This document shows, piece by piece, positions 1 through 9,729 of a stretch of DNA of 64,000 nt; positions within the stretch are counted from its first letter, which is position 1; each line of letters starts with the position of its first letter. Both the position numbers and the translations under genes were made by a program. The notes under the pieces were generated by a model. The model ran no database searches. It worked only from the letters and a program-made list of their open reading frames with translations, and had not been told where the DNA came from. The stretch is from Glaciecola sp048820975 (GTDB lineage Bacteria; Pseudomonadota; Gammaproteobacteria; Enterobacterales; Alteromonadaceae): the NCBI RefSeq assembly GCF_048820975.1, contig NZ_JBMEUF010000001.1:806001-870000 (forward strand). Reading direction: 5' to 3'.

Positions 1-555
1 AAAATAGATGTGCAAATTTGCAGTAGTTTCAGAAGTTTTGAACGCCAATTATCTATTTGGAATAGGAAATGGAAGGGCGAATTGCCGCTGTATCGCTTAA
101 ATGGCGAAAAGTTAAATGCAAATACCTTAAGCGACGAAGAAAAAATACACGCAATTATGCTTTGGTCTGCTTTACCTGGCGCTAGTAGACATCATTGGGG
201 AACTGACTTTGACGTTTATGACAAAGCTAATGTAGAGGCTTTACAGCATGATTTTCAGCTTATCCCCCAAGAGTATGAAGGCTCAGGGCCATGTGCTAAG
301 TTAAGTAGTTGGCTAACTACTTATGCTAAAGACTTTGGGTTTTCCTTCCCATATGCAGAATATGTAGGTGGAGTGGCTAAAGAGCCTTGGCATTTATCAC
401 ATACAGAATCCGCGAGCGCAATAGAAACGCAATTTAGTACAGAAAGGTTAGCTAACACGCTAAGTGAATCCACTATTTGTGGAAAAGACACTATTCTAGA
501 AAATTTAGATAATTTGGTATATCGATACACATTTAACGAAGGGAAAAAATCATGA
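1..555 (+). CDS. M15-family (VanY-type) D-alanyl-D-alanine carboxypeptidase, 5' truncated
   Basis: The reading frame is open back to base 1, so the gene starts before the window; the GTG at 10 is only the first possible start codon inside it. The visible part carries SRHHWGTDFDVYD and, further on, EPWHLSH. These match the zinc-binding signature of M15 peptidases (SxHxxGxAxD and WH). The family cleaves D-Ala-D-Ala ends of peptidoglycan peptides in the periplasm or envelope. The stop codon overlaps the start of the next gene (ATGA), so the two are probably translationally coupled. Any signal peptide would lie outside the window. The family call is firm; the exact substrate is not known. Confidence 0.8.
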   Translation, partial: KIDVQICSSFRSFERQLSIWNRKWKGELPLYRLNGEKLNANTLSDEEKIHAIMLWSALPGASRHHWGTDFDVYDKANVEALQHDFQLIPQEYEGSGPCAKLSSWLTTYAKDFGFSFPYAEYVGGVAKEPWHLSHTESASAIETQFSTERLANTLSESTICGKDTILENLDNLVYRYTFNEGKKS

Positions 556-749
556 CCTTAAGTACCACATGGGTGGTTGTTATTATTGTAGTGGCAATTG
601 CGGCCATAATTGGCACCATTACCGCCCTTAAGAAAAATAATAAACCCTTTGAATTTCCAGAGGGATACGAAAATCCAGCACCTTACAGCAAGGATGATGA
701 AGCAGAAGATGCTGATAAAACCGACAAAGATAAAAGTAGTTTAATTTAG
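552..749 (+). CDS. DUF2897-like small single-pass membrane protein
   Basis: A 65-aa protein that starts at an ATG overlapping the previous stop codon by four bases. Residues about 6-26 form one hydrophobic helix (VVVIIVVAIAAIIGTITAL), followed by a lysine stretch and a proline-rich, very acidic tail. The layout, with a short N-terminus, one helix ending in ALK and a soluble tail, resembles the DUF2897 family of marine gammaproteobacteria. That match is from memory and is moderate. No function is known. The overlap suggests it is made together with the M15 peptidase. Confidence 0.6.
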   Translation: MTLSTTWVVVIIVVAIAAIIGTITALKKNNKPFEFPEGYENPAPYSKDDEAEDADKTDKDKSSLI

Positions 750-1066
750 CTAATTTTGACCGCAGTACCGCTAATACTAACCATTAGCATACTGCCATTC
801 TGCCCTACTACTTCATAATCTAGGTCTACGCCTACTACGGCATTCGCGCCTAAAAGAAGCGCTTCTTGCTGAAGCTCGGCAAATGCAACTTTGCGAGCTT
901 TGGTAAGCTCAGCTTCGTAAGAACCTGAGCGGCCACCCACAATATCTCGTATTGATGCGAACAAATCTTTAAACACATTTGCGCCCATAATTGCTTCACC
1001 AATTACAATTCCATAGTATTGTTCAATTGACTTACCTTCTACGCTATTCGTTGTAGTAATTAACAT
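746..1066 (-). CDS. YbjQ/UPF0145 family protein
   Basis: A 106-aa protein. The start chosen is the ATG at 1064-1066, preceded by GGAG at a good distance; a longer frame to 1093 lacks a ribosome site. The protein begins MLITTTNSVEG and contains EAIMGANVFKD and LLLGANAVVGVDLDYE, characteristic of the YbjQ (DUF74) family, which forms pentamers and is often called a putative heavy-metal-binding domain. Its biochemical role is not established. The start lies inside the end of the upstream HIT gene (overlap about 23 bases), suggesting an operon astE-HIT-ybjQ. It converges tail-to-tail with the DUF2897 gene, with four bases of overlap. Confidence 0.8.
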   Translation of the reverse strand: MLITTTNSVEGKSIEQYYGIVIGEAIMGANVFKDLFASIRDIVGGRSGSYEAELTKARKVAFAELQQEALLLGANAVVGVDLDYEVVGQNGSMLMVSISGTAVKIS

Positions 1067-1499
1067 GTATTTCTCCTTTGTTTTCGTGCTCAATCGCTTT
1101 ACAAATACTGGCTACGCGCCCAGAAAAAATTTCGGGCGCATATGCTTTTTCTTCACCTAAGCCCCAAATAGGAGCAGGCCATGCTTCATCATACTCAAAT
1201 CTTGCCACATGGTGTATGTGCAATTGTTTCACAATGTTTCCAATGGCGGCAATATTGAGTTTATCAGGCGAAAACACCTCAGTTAAGGCTTTACTAACTA
1301 GATTAGACACCGCAAGAACTTTATACTGTTGCTGCTGACTCAACTCATACATTTCACTTATGTCGTTGATTTCCGGCACTAACAATACCCATGGGTAGCG
1401 AGCATCTTTACTTAATCGTATTTGAATGAAGTCAGCTTGGGCAATTAAAACAGAGCCATTTGCTAAGCGCTTATCAAGTTGAAAAGGTTCAAAGCTCAT
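1044..1499 (-). CDS. HIT-domain nucleotide hydrolase/transferase
   Basis: A 151-aa protein of the histidine-triad superfamily. The motif QLHIHHVARF near residues 90-99 is the HIT signature, and YPWVLLVPE near the N-terminus is the usual first strand region. Members hydrolyse dinucleoside polyphosphates or nucleoside phosphoramidates in the cytoplasm; the substrate here cannot be read from the sequence. It overlaps astE upstream by 11 bases and ybjQ downstream, so the three are probably co-transcribed. Confidence 0.85.
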   Translation of the reverse strand: MSFEPFQLDKRLANGSVLIAQADFIQIRLSKDARYPWVLLVPEINDISEMYELSQQQQYKVLAVSNLVSKALTEVFSPDKLNIAAIGNIVKQLHIHHVARFEYDEAWPAPIWGLGEEKAYAPEIFSGRVASICKAIEHENKGEIHVNYYNE

Positions 1500-2544
1500 A
1501 AGGAATCACCGTTAAAATGGCGCGTTGGCCTATTGCTACATTTGCATTGGGGAAAACAATTGCTTCGTTATCAAACTGCGCTCGATACTCTGTTCCCGAT
1601 TCGGTAGCTAAAATATCTCCTGCTTTAAATTCGCTGAAATTAACCATATCGTCGGCGAAATTTAGCGTAAAGTCGCTCTTATGTTTATTTATAACTTGAT
1701 TAACAGTATAAATTGTTAGAGGGCACTTTTCATATTCGGGTAACGACACCTCAGCTTCGCTCAGCAATTCAACTAATTTTTGAAAAACAGCTTTAAACTT
1801 GCCCATATCATTTTGGCCAAACGGTTTAACTTTACCAAGTTCAACCGTAAAAGCATGAGCTTGGTGTTGATAAGACGAGAAATAGCTAAAAGTACCGGTT
1901 GGTGATTGCGAAAGTAAAATGGTGTTTACCTCACAAGCTGACAAGAACGCTAATTGTTCTTTACTATAGTCACGCCCGTGCAAATACGGATAAACGGCAA
2001 ACTTTTCATTTTTAGATGGGCGAATAGCGGTATGTAAATCATAATGCAACTTAGTTGAGGGCGCTTTTTCAAAAAAATCATCTACCTGTTTCATCAACAC
2101 TTTCGCTCTGCGCCCTTCAAGACTTTCACTCGAAATATCACGGCTAAATAAACGATTTAAATTTTCGTCGACAAAACGCTCGGAAATAGCCATAGCAGGT
2201 ATATTTCCGAAAATAAATAAAACACGGTGCGCTGTTTCTAATTCTTCTGACAAAAGTTTATGTATTAATAAGCAGCAGATCTCAATTGGCGCAGTTTCAT
2301 TGCCGTGCACAGCGCAAGATAAAACAATGCTTTTGGATTGTTCGGCATTCGTGTGAGTACTATGCTGGTTTAAGTTAATAGCCAGTATGCCATCGTCAAG
2401 TAAAGTAACGTGGCTTTTGTTATCTAAAACAAAGCTTAGTTGCTGGCCGTTGAGGGTATATTTAAGACAAAAATCGATATAGTCTTTTGTAATAAGTGTT
2501 TTGAGTTCAGAACGAGATAAACCTGAAATGTCTTTTTGCTGCAC
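1489..2544 (-). CDS. astE: succinylglutamate desuccinylase (AstE) family
   Basis: A 351-aa zinc carboxypeptidase-like protein. HGNETAPIEI (about residues 80-89) supplies the first zinc ligands (His and Glu), LHYDLHTAIRPSKNEKF the third His, and FTVELGKV the catalytic Glu. The length fits AstE, which cleaves N-succinylglutamate to glutamate and succinate as the last step of the arginine succinyltransferase pathway. No astA, astB, astC or astD is in the window, so the gene is detached from the rest of the pathway; this is common in marine genera. An acylase of related specificity remains possible. Confidence 0.85.
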   Translation of the reverse strand: MQQKDISGLSRSELKTLITKDYIDFCLKYTLNGQQLSFVLDNKSHVTLLDDGILAINLNQHSTHTNAEQSKSIVLSCAVHGNETAPIEICCLLIHKLLSEELETAHRVLFIFGNIPAMAISERFVDENLNRLFSRDISSESLEGRRAKVLMKQVDDFFEKAPSTKLHYDLHTAIRPSKNEKFAVYPYLHGRDYSKEQLAFLSACEVNTILLSQSPTGTFSYFSSYQHQAHAFTVELGKVKPFGQNDMGKFKAVFQKLVELLSEAEVSLPEYEKCPLTIYTVNQVINKHKSDFTLNFADDMVNFSEFKAGDILATESGTEYRAQFDNEAIVFPNANVAIGQRAILTVIPYEL

Positions 2545-2588
2545 AAATATGTCCCATGTGTCTGGTTAAGATATACATGGTATCAGGT

Positions 2589-3905
2589 TTATTTAGTAAT
2601 TCGAGCCTGAGGGTTAACAATATGGTTAAAATTTCCTATATGTAGTTGTTCAATGTATTCGGTAATCGGCACTGCTTGCGAGAAAAGAAAGCCCTGCCCT
2701 TTATTTATACCCATTGCTTGCAACATAGCGAGCTGCTCAACGGTTTCAATTCCTTCTGCATACGTTTCACACCCTTTAGCATCGCATATTGTTTTTGTGG
2801 CTTGAACAATGGCTGAATTCACTGGTGAGTTATTTAATTCAAGCACAAAGGTTTTGTCTATTTTAATGGCACTTAATTCAAGGTCTCTTATAAAACTCAA
2901 ATTTGAATAGCCTTTGCCAAAATCATCCATGGATATGGCAATTCCAAGATTTTTGATATCCGCTAATTGGCGCTTCACTAGCAGAGAATTAGAAAGTGCC
3001 ACGTCTTCTGTTAATTCAATTTCAAGTAAATGAGTTTGCACGTCATATTTATTCAGTAAGCGTTTTAGAGTAGTTACGAGTTGTGGATCGTACAACTGAG
3101 TTGGAGATAAATTAACCGAAATAGGCACAAAATACCCCGCAGCATTCATAGCGGCGATGGATTTTAAAGAGTGTTCTAAAGTCCAGTATCCTAATTCATT
3201 CATCATGTTATATGACTCTGCGGCTTTAAGTAATGTACCTGGAAACACTACCCCATCTAATGGATGATTCCACCGCAAAAGACACTCACCGCCTATAATT
3301 TCATAAGTATTTAAGTCAACTTTAGGTTGAAAATATAACTCTAGCTCATCATTTTCGAGCGCTCTAGTTAAGTCAGCCTTTAAGGTGAGTCCACGCCCAC
3401 TCGCTTCGTTTGTATCATCATTGAGTAAGGTGAAATTCTCATGTCTGTTTGATTTTGATTTTTTAAGCGCAGTTTCAGCTAAGGAAATAATAGTGTTAAT
3501 GTTTGAATCAGGATTTTTTCGGATTGCTACGCCAACGTTAAAATCAGCGATAAAGGCGGTTTTGTTCACTATTAGTGGTGTTTTAAAATGATTGTATAAG
3601 CGAGCATGCTCGCTTCTCAAGGAAGAAGCTGTTACAGCATGAACAAACACAACACCAAAAATGTCACCGCTAATGCGCCCCACGGCTACTGAATTAGAAA
3701 AAATACAATTGATATGATTAACAATTTTTAAAAGTAAGTCATCTCCAGCCTTATGACCAAATGCAGATGACACATCCGAAAAACGCATCACATCAAGCAA
3801 CATTAAGCTAAAGTACTTTTCTTTAGCTGCTATCTGCTCAATAATTTCGATAAAATGATACCTGTTAGGGATTTCATTTAGATGGTGAATGTCATTTACT
3901 TTCAT
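2589..3905 (-). CDS. GGDEF/EAL domain protein with degenerate GGDEF motif
   Basis: A 438-aa cytoplasmic protein without membrane segments. The N-terminal GGDEF domain (about residues 1-165) has AVGRISGDIFGVVF, so the signature GGDEF is replaced by SGDIF and cyclase activity is unlikely. The C-terminal EAL domain (about 175-425) keeps ECLLRW in place of EALxRW, VNLSP, IELTED, MDDFGKGYS, IKIDKTF, YAEGIET and QGFLFS, so its catalytic acids and lysine are present. It is therefore expected to be a cyclic-di-GMP phosphodiesterase whose GGDEF part may sense GTP. It is transcribed alone. A terminator just upstream of it (3985-4011) separates it from glgP. Confidence 0.85.
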   Translation of the reverse strand: MKVNDIHHLNEIPNRYHFIEIIEQIAAKEKYFSLMLLDVMRFSDVSSAFGHKAGDDLLLKIVNHINCIFSNSVAVGRISGDIFGVVFVHAVTASSLRSEHARLYNHFKTPLIVNKTAFIADFNVGVAIRKNPDSNINTIISLAETALKKSKSNRHENFTLLNDDTNEASGRGLTLKADLTRALENDELELYFQPKVDLNTYEIIGGECLLRWNHPLDGVVFPGTLLKAAESYNMMNELGYWTLEHSLKSIAAMNAAGYFVPISVNLSPTQLYDPQLVTTLKRLLNKYDVQTHLLEIELTEDVALSNSLLVKRQLADIKNLGIAISMDDFGKGYSNLSFIRDLELSAIKIDKTFVLELNNSPVNSAIVQATKTICDAKGCETYAEGIETVEQLAMLQAMGINKGQGFLFSQAVPITEYIEQLHIGNFNHIVNPQARITK

Positions 3906-3984
3906 AAAGCAGATATCAGTCCTGAACTTGTAATAAATCTTTCCTGTATATCTATATATCGTATATTTATCTTTTACCTTTACT

Positions 3985-4011
3985 AAAAAAGCCGGGAAAA
4001 CCGGCTTTTTT
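3985..4011 (-). terminator. intrinsic terminator downstream of glgP
   Basis: AAAAAAGCCGG, a GAAAA loop and CCGGCTTTTTT form a GC-rich stem with T-runs on both strands. It lies 36 bases past the glgP stop codon and upstream of the GGDEF/EAL gene. Confidence 0.85.
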
Positions 4012-4046
4012 CTTCAATCCACGTTAACGCATGCTTGAACGCTAAG

Positions 4047-6593
4047 TTATACCTTACATTTCTCTAATTTCCATATTCTATCGACATAATCATTTATTGA
4101 CCGATCTGACGTAAATTTACCCATTTTAGCGGTATTTAAAATTGCCATCTTCGCCCATCTTGATTTATCTTTATAAGCTTCATCCAGTGCTTTGTTAGAC
4201 TCACTATACGAATCAAAATCAGCTAATACTAAATAGGGATCGCCGCCGCTTAACATGCTATTTTTCAAGCTCGAAAGCGCACCTGGTTGGCCCGGGGTAA
4301 AGTAATCACTATCTAACCAATCTAACAATGCCTTCAGCTCTTTGTTTTGGTAATAGTAATCATAAGGGTTGTAACCCGCCGCATTAATGGCCGCTACCTC
4401 ATCTACGGTTTTTCCAAAAATAAAAATGTTGTCATCGCCCACTTCCTCGGCTATTTCAATATTTGCACCGTCTAAGGTACCAATGGTAACCGCACCATTA
4501 AGAGCAAGCTTCATATTACCAGTACCAGAAGCTTCTTTCCCCGCCGTTGAAATTTGCTGAGACACATCCGCTGCAGGAATCATTTTTTCCGCTAATGACA
4601 CTCTATAATTGGGTAAAAACACGACTTTAATTTTATGGTTAACGCGGTTGTCATTATTTATTTTGTCAGCGATTTTATTAATCGCGTAAATAATTGTTTT
4701 TGCTAATGCGTAACCTGGTGCGGCTTTCGCTCCAAATATAAATACGCGAGGATGCATATCGTACTCAGAGTTTTCTAACAAACGACGATACAAGGCCATA
4801 ATGTGCAACAAGTTAAGATGCTGGCGTTTATACTCATGTAGGCGCTTAATTTGAATATCAAAAATAGCTTTAGTTGACACCTCTATTCCGGTTAAGGCTT
4901 TTATTTCTTTTGCCAGTATTTCTTTGTTTTTTAACTTCACCCGCATAAATTGGTTTTGAAATGTTTTGTTGTCAGCGTATTGCGATAAATCATCGAGTTT
5001 ATCGAGCTGCAGGGGCCATTCATCGCCTATCTTTTTAGATATTAAATCAGATAAGAGTGGATTACAGGCTTTTAACCAACGTCTAGGTGTAACACCATTT
5101 GTTACGTTCGTTAATTTACCTGGATAAAGCTGATCAAATTCAGGAAACAAGTTTTCTTTGACTAATTTGGAGTGAATTTCAGCCACACCATTTACAGCAA
5201 AAGACCCAATTACCGACAAATTACCCATGCGAACCATTTTTTCGCCGGCTTCTTCTATAATTGAGAGCTTAGCCTTGATTTCATTATTACCCGGCCATTT
5301 GCGTTCAACTTCTTGCATAAACCTATGGTTAATTTCATAAATAATTTCTATGTGGCGAGGTAGAATCTTTTCAATCATACGAACAGGCCATTTTTCTAGC
5401 GCTTCAGGCAACAAGGTGTGGTTAGTGTATGCGAAGGTATTTTTAGAAATATTCCACGCTGTATCCCAATCTAACTCGGCTCTATCCACCAAAATACGCA
5501 TAAGCTCGGGAATGGCAATGGCTGGATGCGTGTCATTTAGTTGCACCACTACTTGTTCAGAAAAACGATCCCAGTTATCTCCATGGGCACGCTTATAGCG
5601 ACGAATAATATCTTTTAATGAGCAAGCACTGAAGAAGTACTGCTGAATTAATCGAAGTTCTTTACCTGCTTCAGTCTCGTCATTAGGATATAGGACCTTA
5701 GAAATTGTTTCTGCTTGCACGTTTTCACGCTGTGCATCTACGTATCCGCCGGCATTAAATACATCCCAGTTAAAATGCCCTGAAGATTGGCTCTGCCATA
5801 ATCGAAGTACATTAACCGTACTGCCGCCAAAACCAACAACCGGAATATCCCAAGGAACCCCTTTAACAATTTCACCTGGGTGCCATTCTTTTTGAATATT
5901 GCCATTTTTACCGTATTTGGTTTCAACATAACCGAAAAGCGGCACCTCTTGAATAGATTCTGGACGGCAAATTTCCCAAGGGTTACCATAATCACGCCAG
6001 CTATCAGGGCGTTCTATTTGTGCACCATTTTTAATTTCTTGACGAAACAAGCCATTTTCGTAATGAATACCATAACCTATAGCGGGGTAATCCATGGTGG
6101 CTAATGAGTCTATAAAACAAGCAGCAAGCCTACCTAAGCCGCCATTTCCCAAAGCCATATCTGGCTCTTCTTCTAAAACATCACTTAAATCTACACCCAA
6201 CTCTTTTAGCGCGGCATCAGCCACTTCAAATAAGCCAAAATTATGCATGTTGTTTGATAATAAACGGCCCATTAAGAACTCAGCCGAGAAATAGTGAACA
6301 GCACGGGTATCGTTTAAGTAGTGAGATTTCTGTGTTGACCTAAGACGGTCAAGTACTAACTCTTGAATAGCAGCACTGGTGGCTTTAAACCAAGCATGAT
6401 TATCTGCTTTGTTTTCGTCAGTACCTAGGGAACCATGCAGATGTTTGATAACCGTTTCTTTAAACGCTTTTTTATCAAACAATTCGGCTGGAATAGCGCC
6501 GTTCAAATTACCTTTCGCAGATTTAGCAGCCCTATTTTTACCAGGACTGCGTGATACCTTCGCTTTACTTGTGTTCGGTGATTGCGTGCTCAT
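4047..6593 (-). CDS. glgP: glycogen/maltodextrin phosphorylase
   Basis: An 848-aa protein. The ATG at 6591-6593 is preferred because a GGA sits eight bases upstream and the protein then begins MSTQSPNTSK; an upstream in-frame extension to 6644 looks non-coding. HYFSAEFLMGRLL, ALGNGGLGRLAACF, VVVQLNDTHPAIAIPELMR and the pyridoxal-phosphate site EASGTGNMKLALNGA are all present, so this is a complete GT35 phosphorylase releasing glucose-1-phosphate from storage glucan. It is not in a glgBXCA cluster. The next upstream gene on the same strand is pgm, which converts the product to glucose-6-phosphate. The two are 199 bases apart and may be separate units. Confidence 0.95.
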   Translation of the reverse strand: MSTQSPNTSKAKVSRSPGKNRAAKSAKGNLNGAIPAELFDKKAFKETVIKHLHGSLGTDENKADNHAWFKATSAAIQELVLDRLRSTQKSHYLNDTRAVHYFSAEFLMGRLLSNNMHNFGLFEVADAALKELGVDLSDVLEEEPDMALGNGGLGRLAACFIDSLATMDYPAIGYGIHYENGLFRQEIKNGAQIERPDSWRDYGNPWEICRPESIQEVPLFGYVETKYGKNGNIQKEWHPGEIVKGVPWDIPVVGFGGSTVNVLRLWQSQSSGHFNWDVFNAGGYVDAQRENVQAETISKVLYPNDETEAGKELRLIQQYFFSACSLKDIIRRYKRAHGDNWDRFSEQVVVQLNDTHPAIAIPELMRILVDRAELDWDTAWNISKNTFAYTNHTLLPEALEKWPVRMIEKILPRHIEIIYEINHRFMQEVERKWPGNNEIKAKLSIIEEAGEKMVRMGNLSVIGSFAVNGVAEIHSKLVKENLFPEFDQLYPGKLTNVTNGVTPRRWLKACNPLLSDLISKKIGDEWPLQLDKLDDLSQYADNKTFQNQFMRVKLKNKEILAKEIKALTGIEVSTKAIFDIQIKRLHEYKRQHLNLLHIMALYRRLLENSEYDMHPRVFIFGAKAAPGYALAKTIIYAINKIADKINNDNRVNHKIKVVFLPNYRVSLAEKMIPAADVSQQISTAGKEASGTGNMKLALNGAVTIGTLDGANIEIAEEVGDDNIFIFGKTVDEVAAINAAGYNPYDYYYQNKELKALLDWLDSDYFTPGQPGALSSLKNSMLSGGDPYLVLADFDSYSESNKALDEAYKDKSRWAKMAILNTAKMGKFTSDRSINDYVDRIWKLEKCKV

Positions 6594-6792
6594 GTTTATT
6601 CCAAGAGTGAGTGAATACTCTGTAATTTTATTACAGAAACACACCTAACTCCATACTGAATAAGACAAAACATACGTATGTTTGTTACATATACGTTAAA
6701 TTTTAAGAGCTTTTAACTATATACAAAATAATTAAGCGTTTAATTAACCAAAAAGCACATAAATAGAAACAAATCACCAACAAATGGCGTTT

Positions 6793-8427
6793 CTAGAGTA
6801 CGCTCGCCACTAATTCTTCAGCTTCTTTAACTATTTCTTGTAAGTGGCTTTCACCATTAAAACTTTCTGCGTAAATTTTATAGACGTTTTCGGTGCCTGA
6901 TGGTCTAGCTGCAAACCAACCATTGTCAGTACTGACTTTCACGCCACCAATTGCTGCGTTATTTCCGGGTGCATGAGTTTGTATATTGGTAATGGGTTCT
7001 CCTGCCATAGAAGATGCACTAATGTCACTTTTACTTAAAGAAGACAAGGTTTTCTTTTGCTCAAGTGTGGCAGCTACGTCAATACGGGTATAGCAAGGGT
7101 CTCCAAACTGTGATGTTAAAGACTGATAATGTTCGCCAGGGTCTTTCCCTGTAACGGCAGTAATTTCTGCTCCCAATAAACACATAATAAAGCCGTCTTT
7201 ATCAGTCGCCCAAGTGTCGCCATTTTGTTTTAGGAAAATTCCGCCTGCCGATTCTTCCCCGGCAAAGGCGATACTTTTTTCCGAGAGCCCATCAACAAAC
7301 CATTTAAATCCAACAGGCATCTCTAACATATTTTTGCCTAAGTGTTTGACTACTCTGTCAATCATGCTGCTTGATACCAGCGTTTTTCCAATACCAACGT
7401 TTGAGTCCCAATTGGGTCTATTCTGGCACAGGTAATTTATTGCTACGGCCAAGTAATGGTTGGGATTCATTAAGCCACTTGATTTGGTCACTATGCCGTG
7501 GCGATCAAAATCAGGGTCGTTACCAAAAGCTAAATCAAATTTATCTTTTAACTTAATTAAACCAGACATCGCGTAAGCTGATGAGCAGTCCATTCTTATT
7601 TTACCATCACGATCACACGGCATGAATGCGAAACGTTGGTCAATAACGGGGTTAACAACGTCAATATTTACGTTGTACTTATCTGCAATTCTATCCCAGT
7701 AATGAATACCTGAACCACCTAGTGGGTCGGTGCCTAACTTTAACCCAGCTTCACTTATTGCCTGCATATTGACAACTTGATCTAATTGATCAATATACTG
7801 CGTAGCAAAGTCAATTTGACTTACATATTCTGAATTCATTGCACTGGTTAAAGTAATGCGTTTAATCACATGGCCGTTAGCAATAATTTCATTAGCTCTA
7901 TTTTGAATCTGGCTAGTAACGCCACCGTCAGCTGGGCCGCCATGGGTTTGATTGTATTTAAATCCGCCGTCAGTTGGTGGATTATGCGAAGGCGTAATTA
8001 CAATTCCGTCAGCTAAATCTTTAATTCTATTTCGGTTGTACGAAACAATAGTATTTGAAATAACCGGCGTAGGCGTAAAACCATTATTTTCTTGAATGAC
8101 CACGTTTACTTGGTTCGCGCACAACACTTCAATGGCAGTTACCAAAGCCGGCTCTGACAAAGCATGAGTATCTTTTCCAATGAATATTGGACCGGTAATA
8201 TTTTCGCGTACTCTAAATTCAGCAAGCGCCTGACATATAGCCGCAATATGTATGTCGTTAAAACTAGCATTTGAAGAAGTGCCTCGGTGCCCTGAAGTAC
8301 CAAAGCTAACCGCTTGAGTAGGGTCATTTACATCAGCTTGTAAGGCGTAATAATCACTGGTTAATTTAGCAACGTTTATAAGGTCGTTTTGTGAAGCAGG
8401 GTTTCCTGCATTGGGATGAACAGCCAT
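6793..8427 (-). CDS. pgm: alpha-D-glucose-specific phosphoglucomutase
   Basis: A 544-aa protein of the alpha-D-phosphohexomutase superfamily. FGTSGHRGTS lies near residue 42. ITPSHNPPTDGGFKYN contains the phosphorylated serine, FGNDPDFDRHG the metal loop, GFKWFVDGL and EESAGG the sugar-binding loop, and RPSGTENVYKIYAE the phosphate-binding loop. All are intact. The start ATG has AAGGA nine bases upstream. It interconverts glucose-1-P and glucose-6-P in the cytoplasm and, with glgP next to it, completes glycogen mobilisation. Confidence 0.95.
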   Translation of the reverse strand: MAVHPNAGNPASQNDLINVAKLTSDYYALQADVNDPTQAVSFGTSGHRGTSSNASFNDIHIAAICQALAEFRVRENITGPIFIGKDTHALSEPALVTAIEVLCANQVNVVIQENNGFTPTPVISNTIVSYNRNRIKDLADGIVITPSHNPPTDGGFKYNQTHGGPADGGVTSQIQNRANEIIANGHVIKRITLTSAMNSEYVSQIDFATQYIDQLDQVVNMQAISEAGLKLGTDPLGGSGIHYWDRIADKYNVNIDVVNPVIDQRFAFMPCDRDGKIRMDCSSAYAMSGLIKLKDKFDLAFGNDPDFDRHGIVTKSSGLMNPNHYLAVAINYLCQNRPNWDSNVGIGKTLVSSSMIDRVVKHLGKNMLEMPVGFKWFVDGLSEKSIAFAGEESAGGIFLKQNGDTWATDKDGFIMCLLGAEITAVTGKDPGEHYQSLTSQFGDPCYTRIDVAATLEQKKTLSSLSKSDISASSMAGEPITNIQTHAPGNNAAIGGVKVSTDNGWFAARPSGTENVYKIYAESFNGESHLQEIVKEAEELVASVL

Positions 8428-8820
8428 AAAATTAAATCCTTTTCAGTGAGTATTATTAGGTAAACCAAATTTATTATTGCAGAAGCGAAGTAACAAAGAA
8501 ATGGGTATTTCAGGACTAATGTATAATAAATAAGGTAAAAGTATTATTGTTTTTGCTCTCTAAATTTCAAAGATAAACTATAAAACGTATTTATTATCTA
8601 ATCATGACAATATTGAGCAGTAGTGAATTCTAAAATTATGCTCACCTAATCTGGTTTGGCGAAATTACAAAAAGCATTCATACTAAGGTATTTAATTTAA
8701 TATGCGAAAATTGTGGCGCTCATATACACTTAGCTTATGAGAACCAAAACGCTCGGCGGTTTAGGGTTCACTAATTATAAAAATAACTGCCGACTATAAA
8801 CATAGAAGAATATCACTGCC
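8428..8820. promoter_or_regulatory. 393-bp divergent intergenic region between pgm and moxR
   Basis: This AT-rich stretch separates two divergent transcription units and must carry both promoters. I see no ORF with a good ribosome site, no RNA gene and no strong palindrome, and I cannot assign -35 and -10 boxes with confidence. Confidence 0.4.
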
Positions 8821-9729
8821 ATGCGATCAGATATAGATACTTGTATTAAACAAATTAGTAGAGTTATAAAAGGCAAAGAAGTTGAACTTGAACTTGCCCT
8901 GGTGTGTTTATTGGCAAACGGCCATCTTTTATTAGAAGACTTACCCGGAATGGGTAAAACAAGCTTATCTCATGCTTTAGCTGAGGTGCTTGGTTTTGAT
9001 TTTGCTAGAATTCAATTTACATCTGATTTATTACCCGCAGATATGCTGGGTGTTAATATATTCGAAAATGCGACGCAATCATTTCGTTTCCACGCTGGCC
9101 CCATTTTTAACCAGCTTATTCTTGCCGACGAAATAAATCGCGCTAGCCCTAAAACGCAAAGTGCTTTATTAGAGGCAATGGCAGAAAGACAAGTCACAAT
9201 AGATGGCATAAGTCGTGATTTGCCCTCCCCATTTTTTGTAATTGCGAGTCAAAACCCTTTGCATCAATCTGGTACTCACCCTCTTCCTGAATCCCAGTTA
9301 GATAGATTCAACATGCAACTATCTTTAGGCTATCCTAGTTATGAATCTGAAAAAGCCATGCTGCAAGAGAGCAACGTAAAAACAGTACTTAATACAGTCA
9401 TTAATTTTGAACAGTTAAGCTCTTTACAGAGCCGCGTGAATCAAGTTGTAGTAAGTGATTCCGTGTTAAATTACATATTAAATCTGGTTACTCTAACACG
9501 TGAATCTTCTGACTTCCCAAATGCTATTTCACCAAGGGGAACAAAAGCTTTATATCGCAGTGCGCAGGCAGCCGCTTTCGTAAAGCGGCGAGATTTTGTG
9601 AGCCCAGAAGATGTGCAATTTGTATTGCCTGCCGTATTCGAACATAGGCTACGCGGCCAATTAATGTCAGCAACGGCAACTACCTATTGCGAGCATTTAT
9701 TGCAACAAGTAGACCCTCTCGCCGCTTGA
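8821..9729 (+). CDS. MoxR-family AAA+ ATPase
   Basis: A 302-aa protein. Walker A is in LEDLPGMGKTSLSHAL, and QFTSDLLPADMLG is the typical MoxR motif that follows. Walker B and sensor residues are in LADEINRASPKTQSALLEAMAERQVTIDG. Family members act as chaperone-like ATPases, usually with DUF58 and von Willebrand or transglutaminase partners. The next gene starts within its stop codon (TGATG) and a TgpA-type transglutaminase follows, the standard MoxR-DUF58-TgpA trio linked to envelope homeostasis. The start has no clear Shine-Dalgarno site. Confidence 0.92.
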   Translation: MRSDIDTCIKQISRVIKGKEVELELALVCLLANGHLLLEDLPGMGKTSLSHALAEVLGFDFARIQFTSDLLPADMLGVNIFENATQSFRFHAGPIFNQLILADEINRASPKTQSALLEAMAERQVTIDGISRDLPSPFFVIASQNPLHQSGTHPLPESQLDRFNMQLSLGYPSYESEKAMLQESNVKTVLNTVINFEQLSSLQSRVNQVVVSDSVLNYILNLVTLTRESSDFPNAISPRGTKALYRSAQAAAFVKRRDFVSPEDVQFVLPAVFEHRLRGQLMSATATTYCEHLLQQVDPLAA

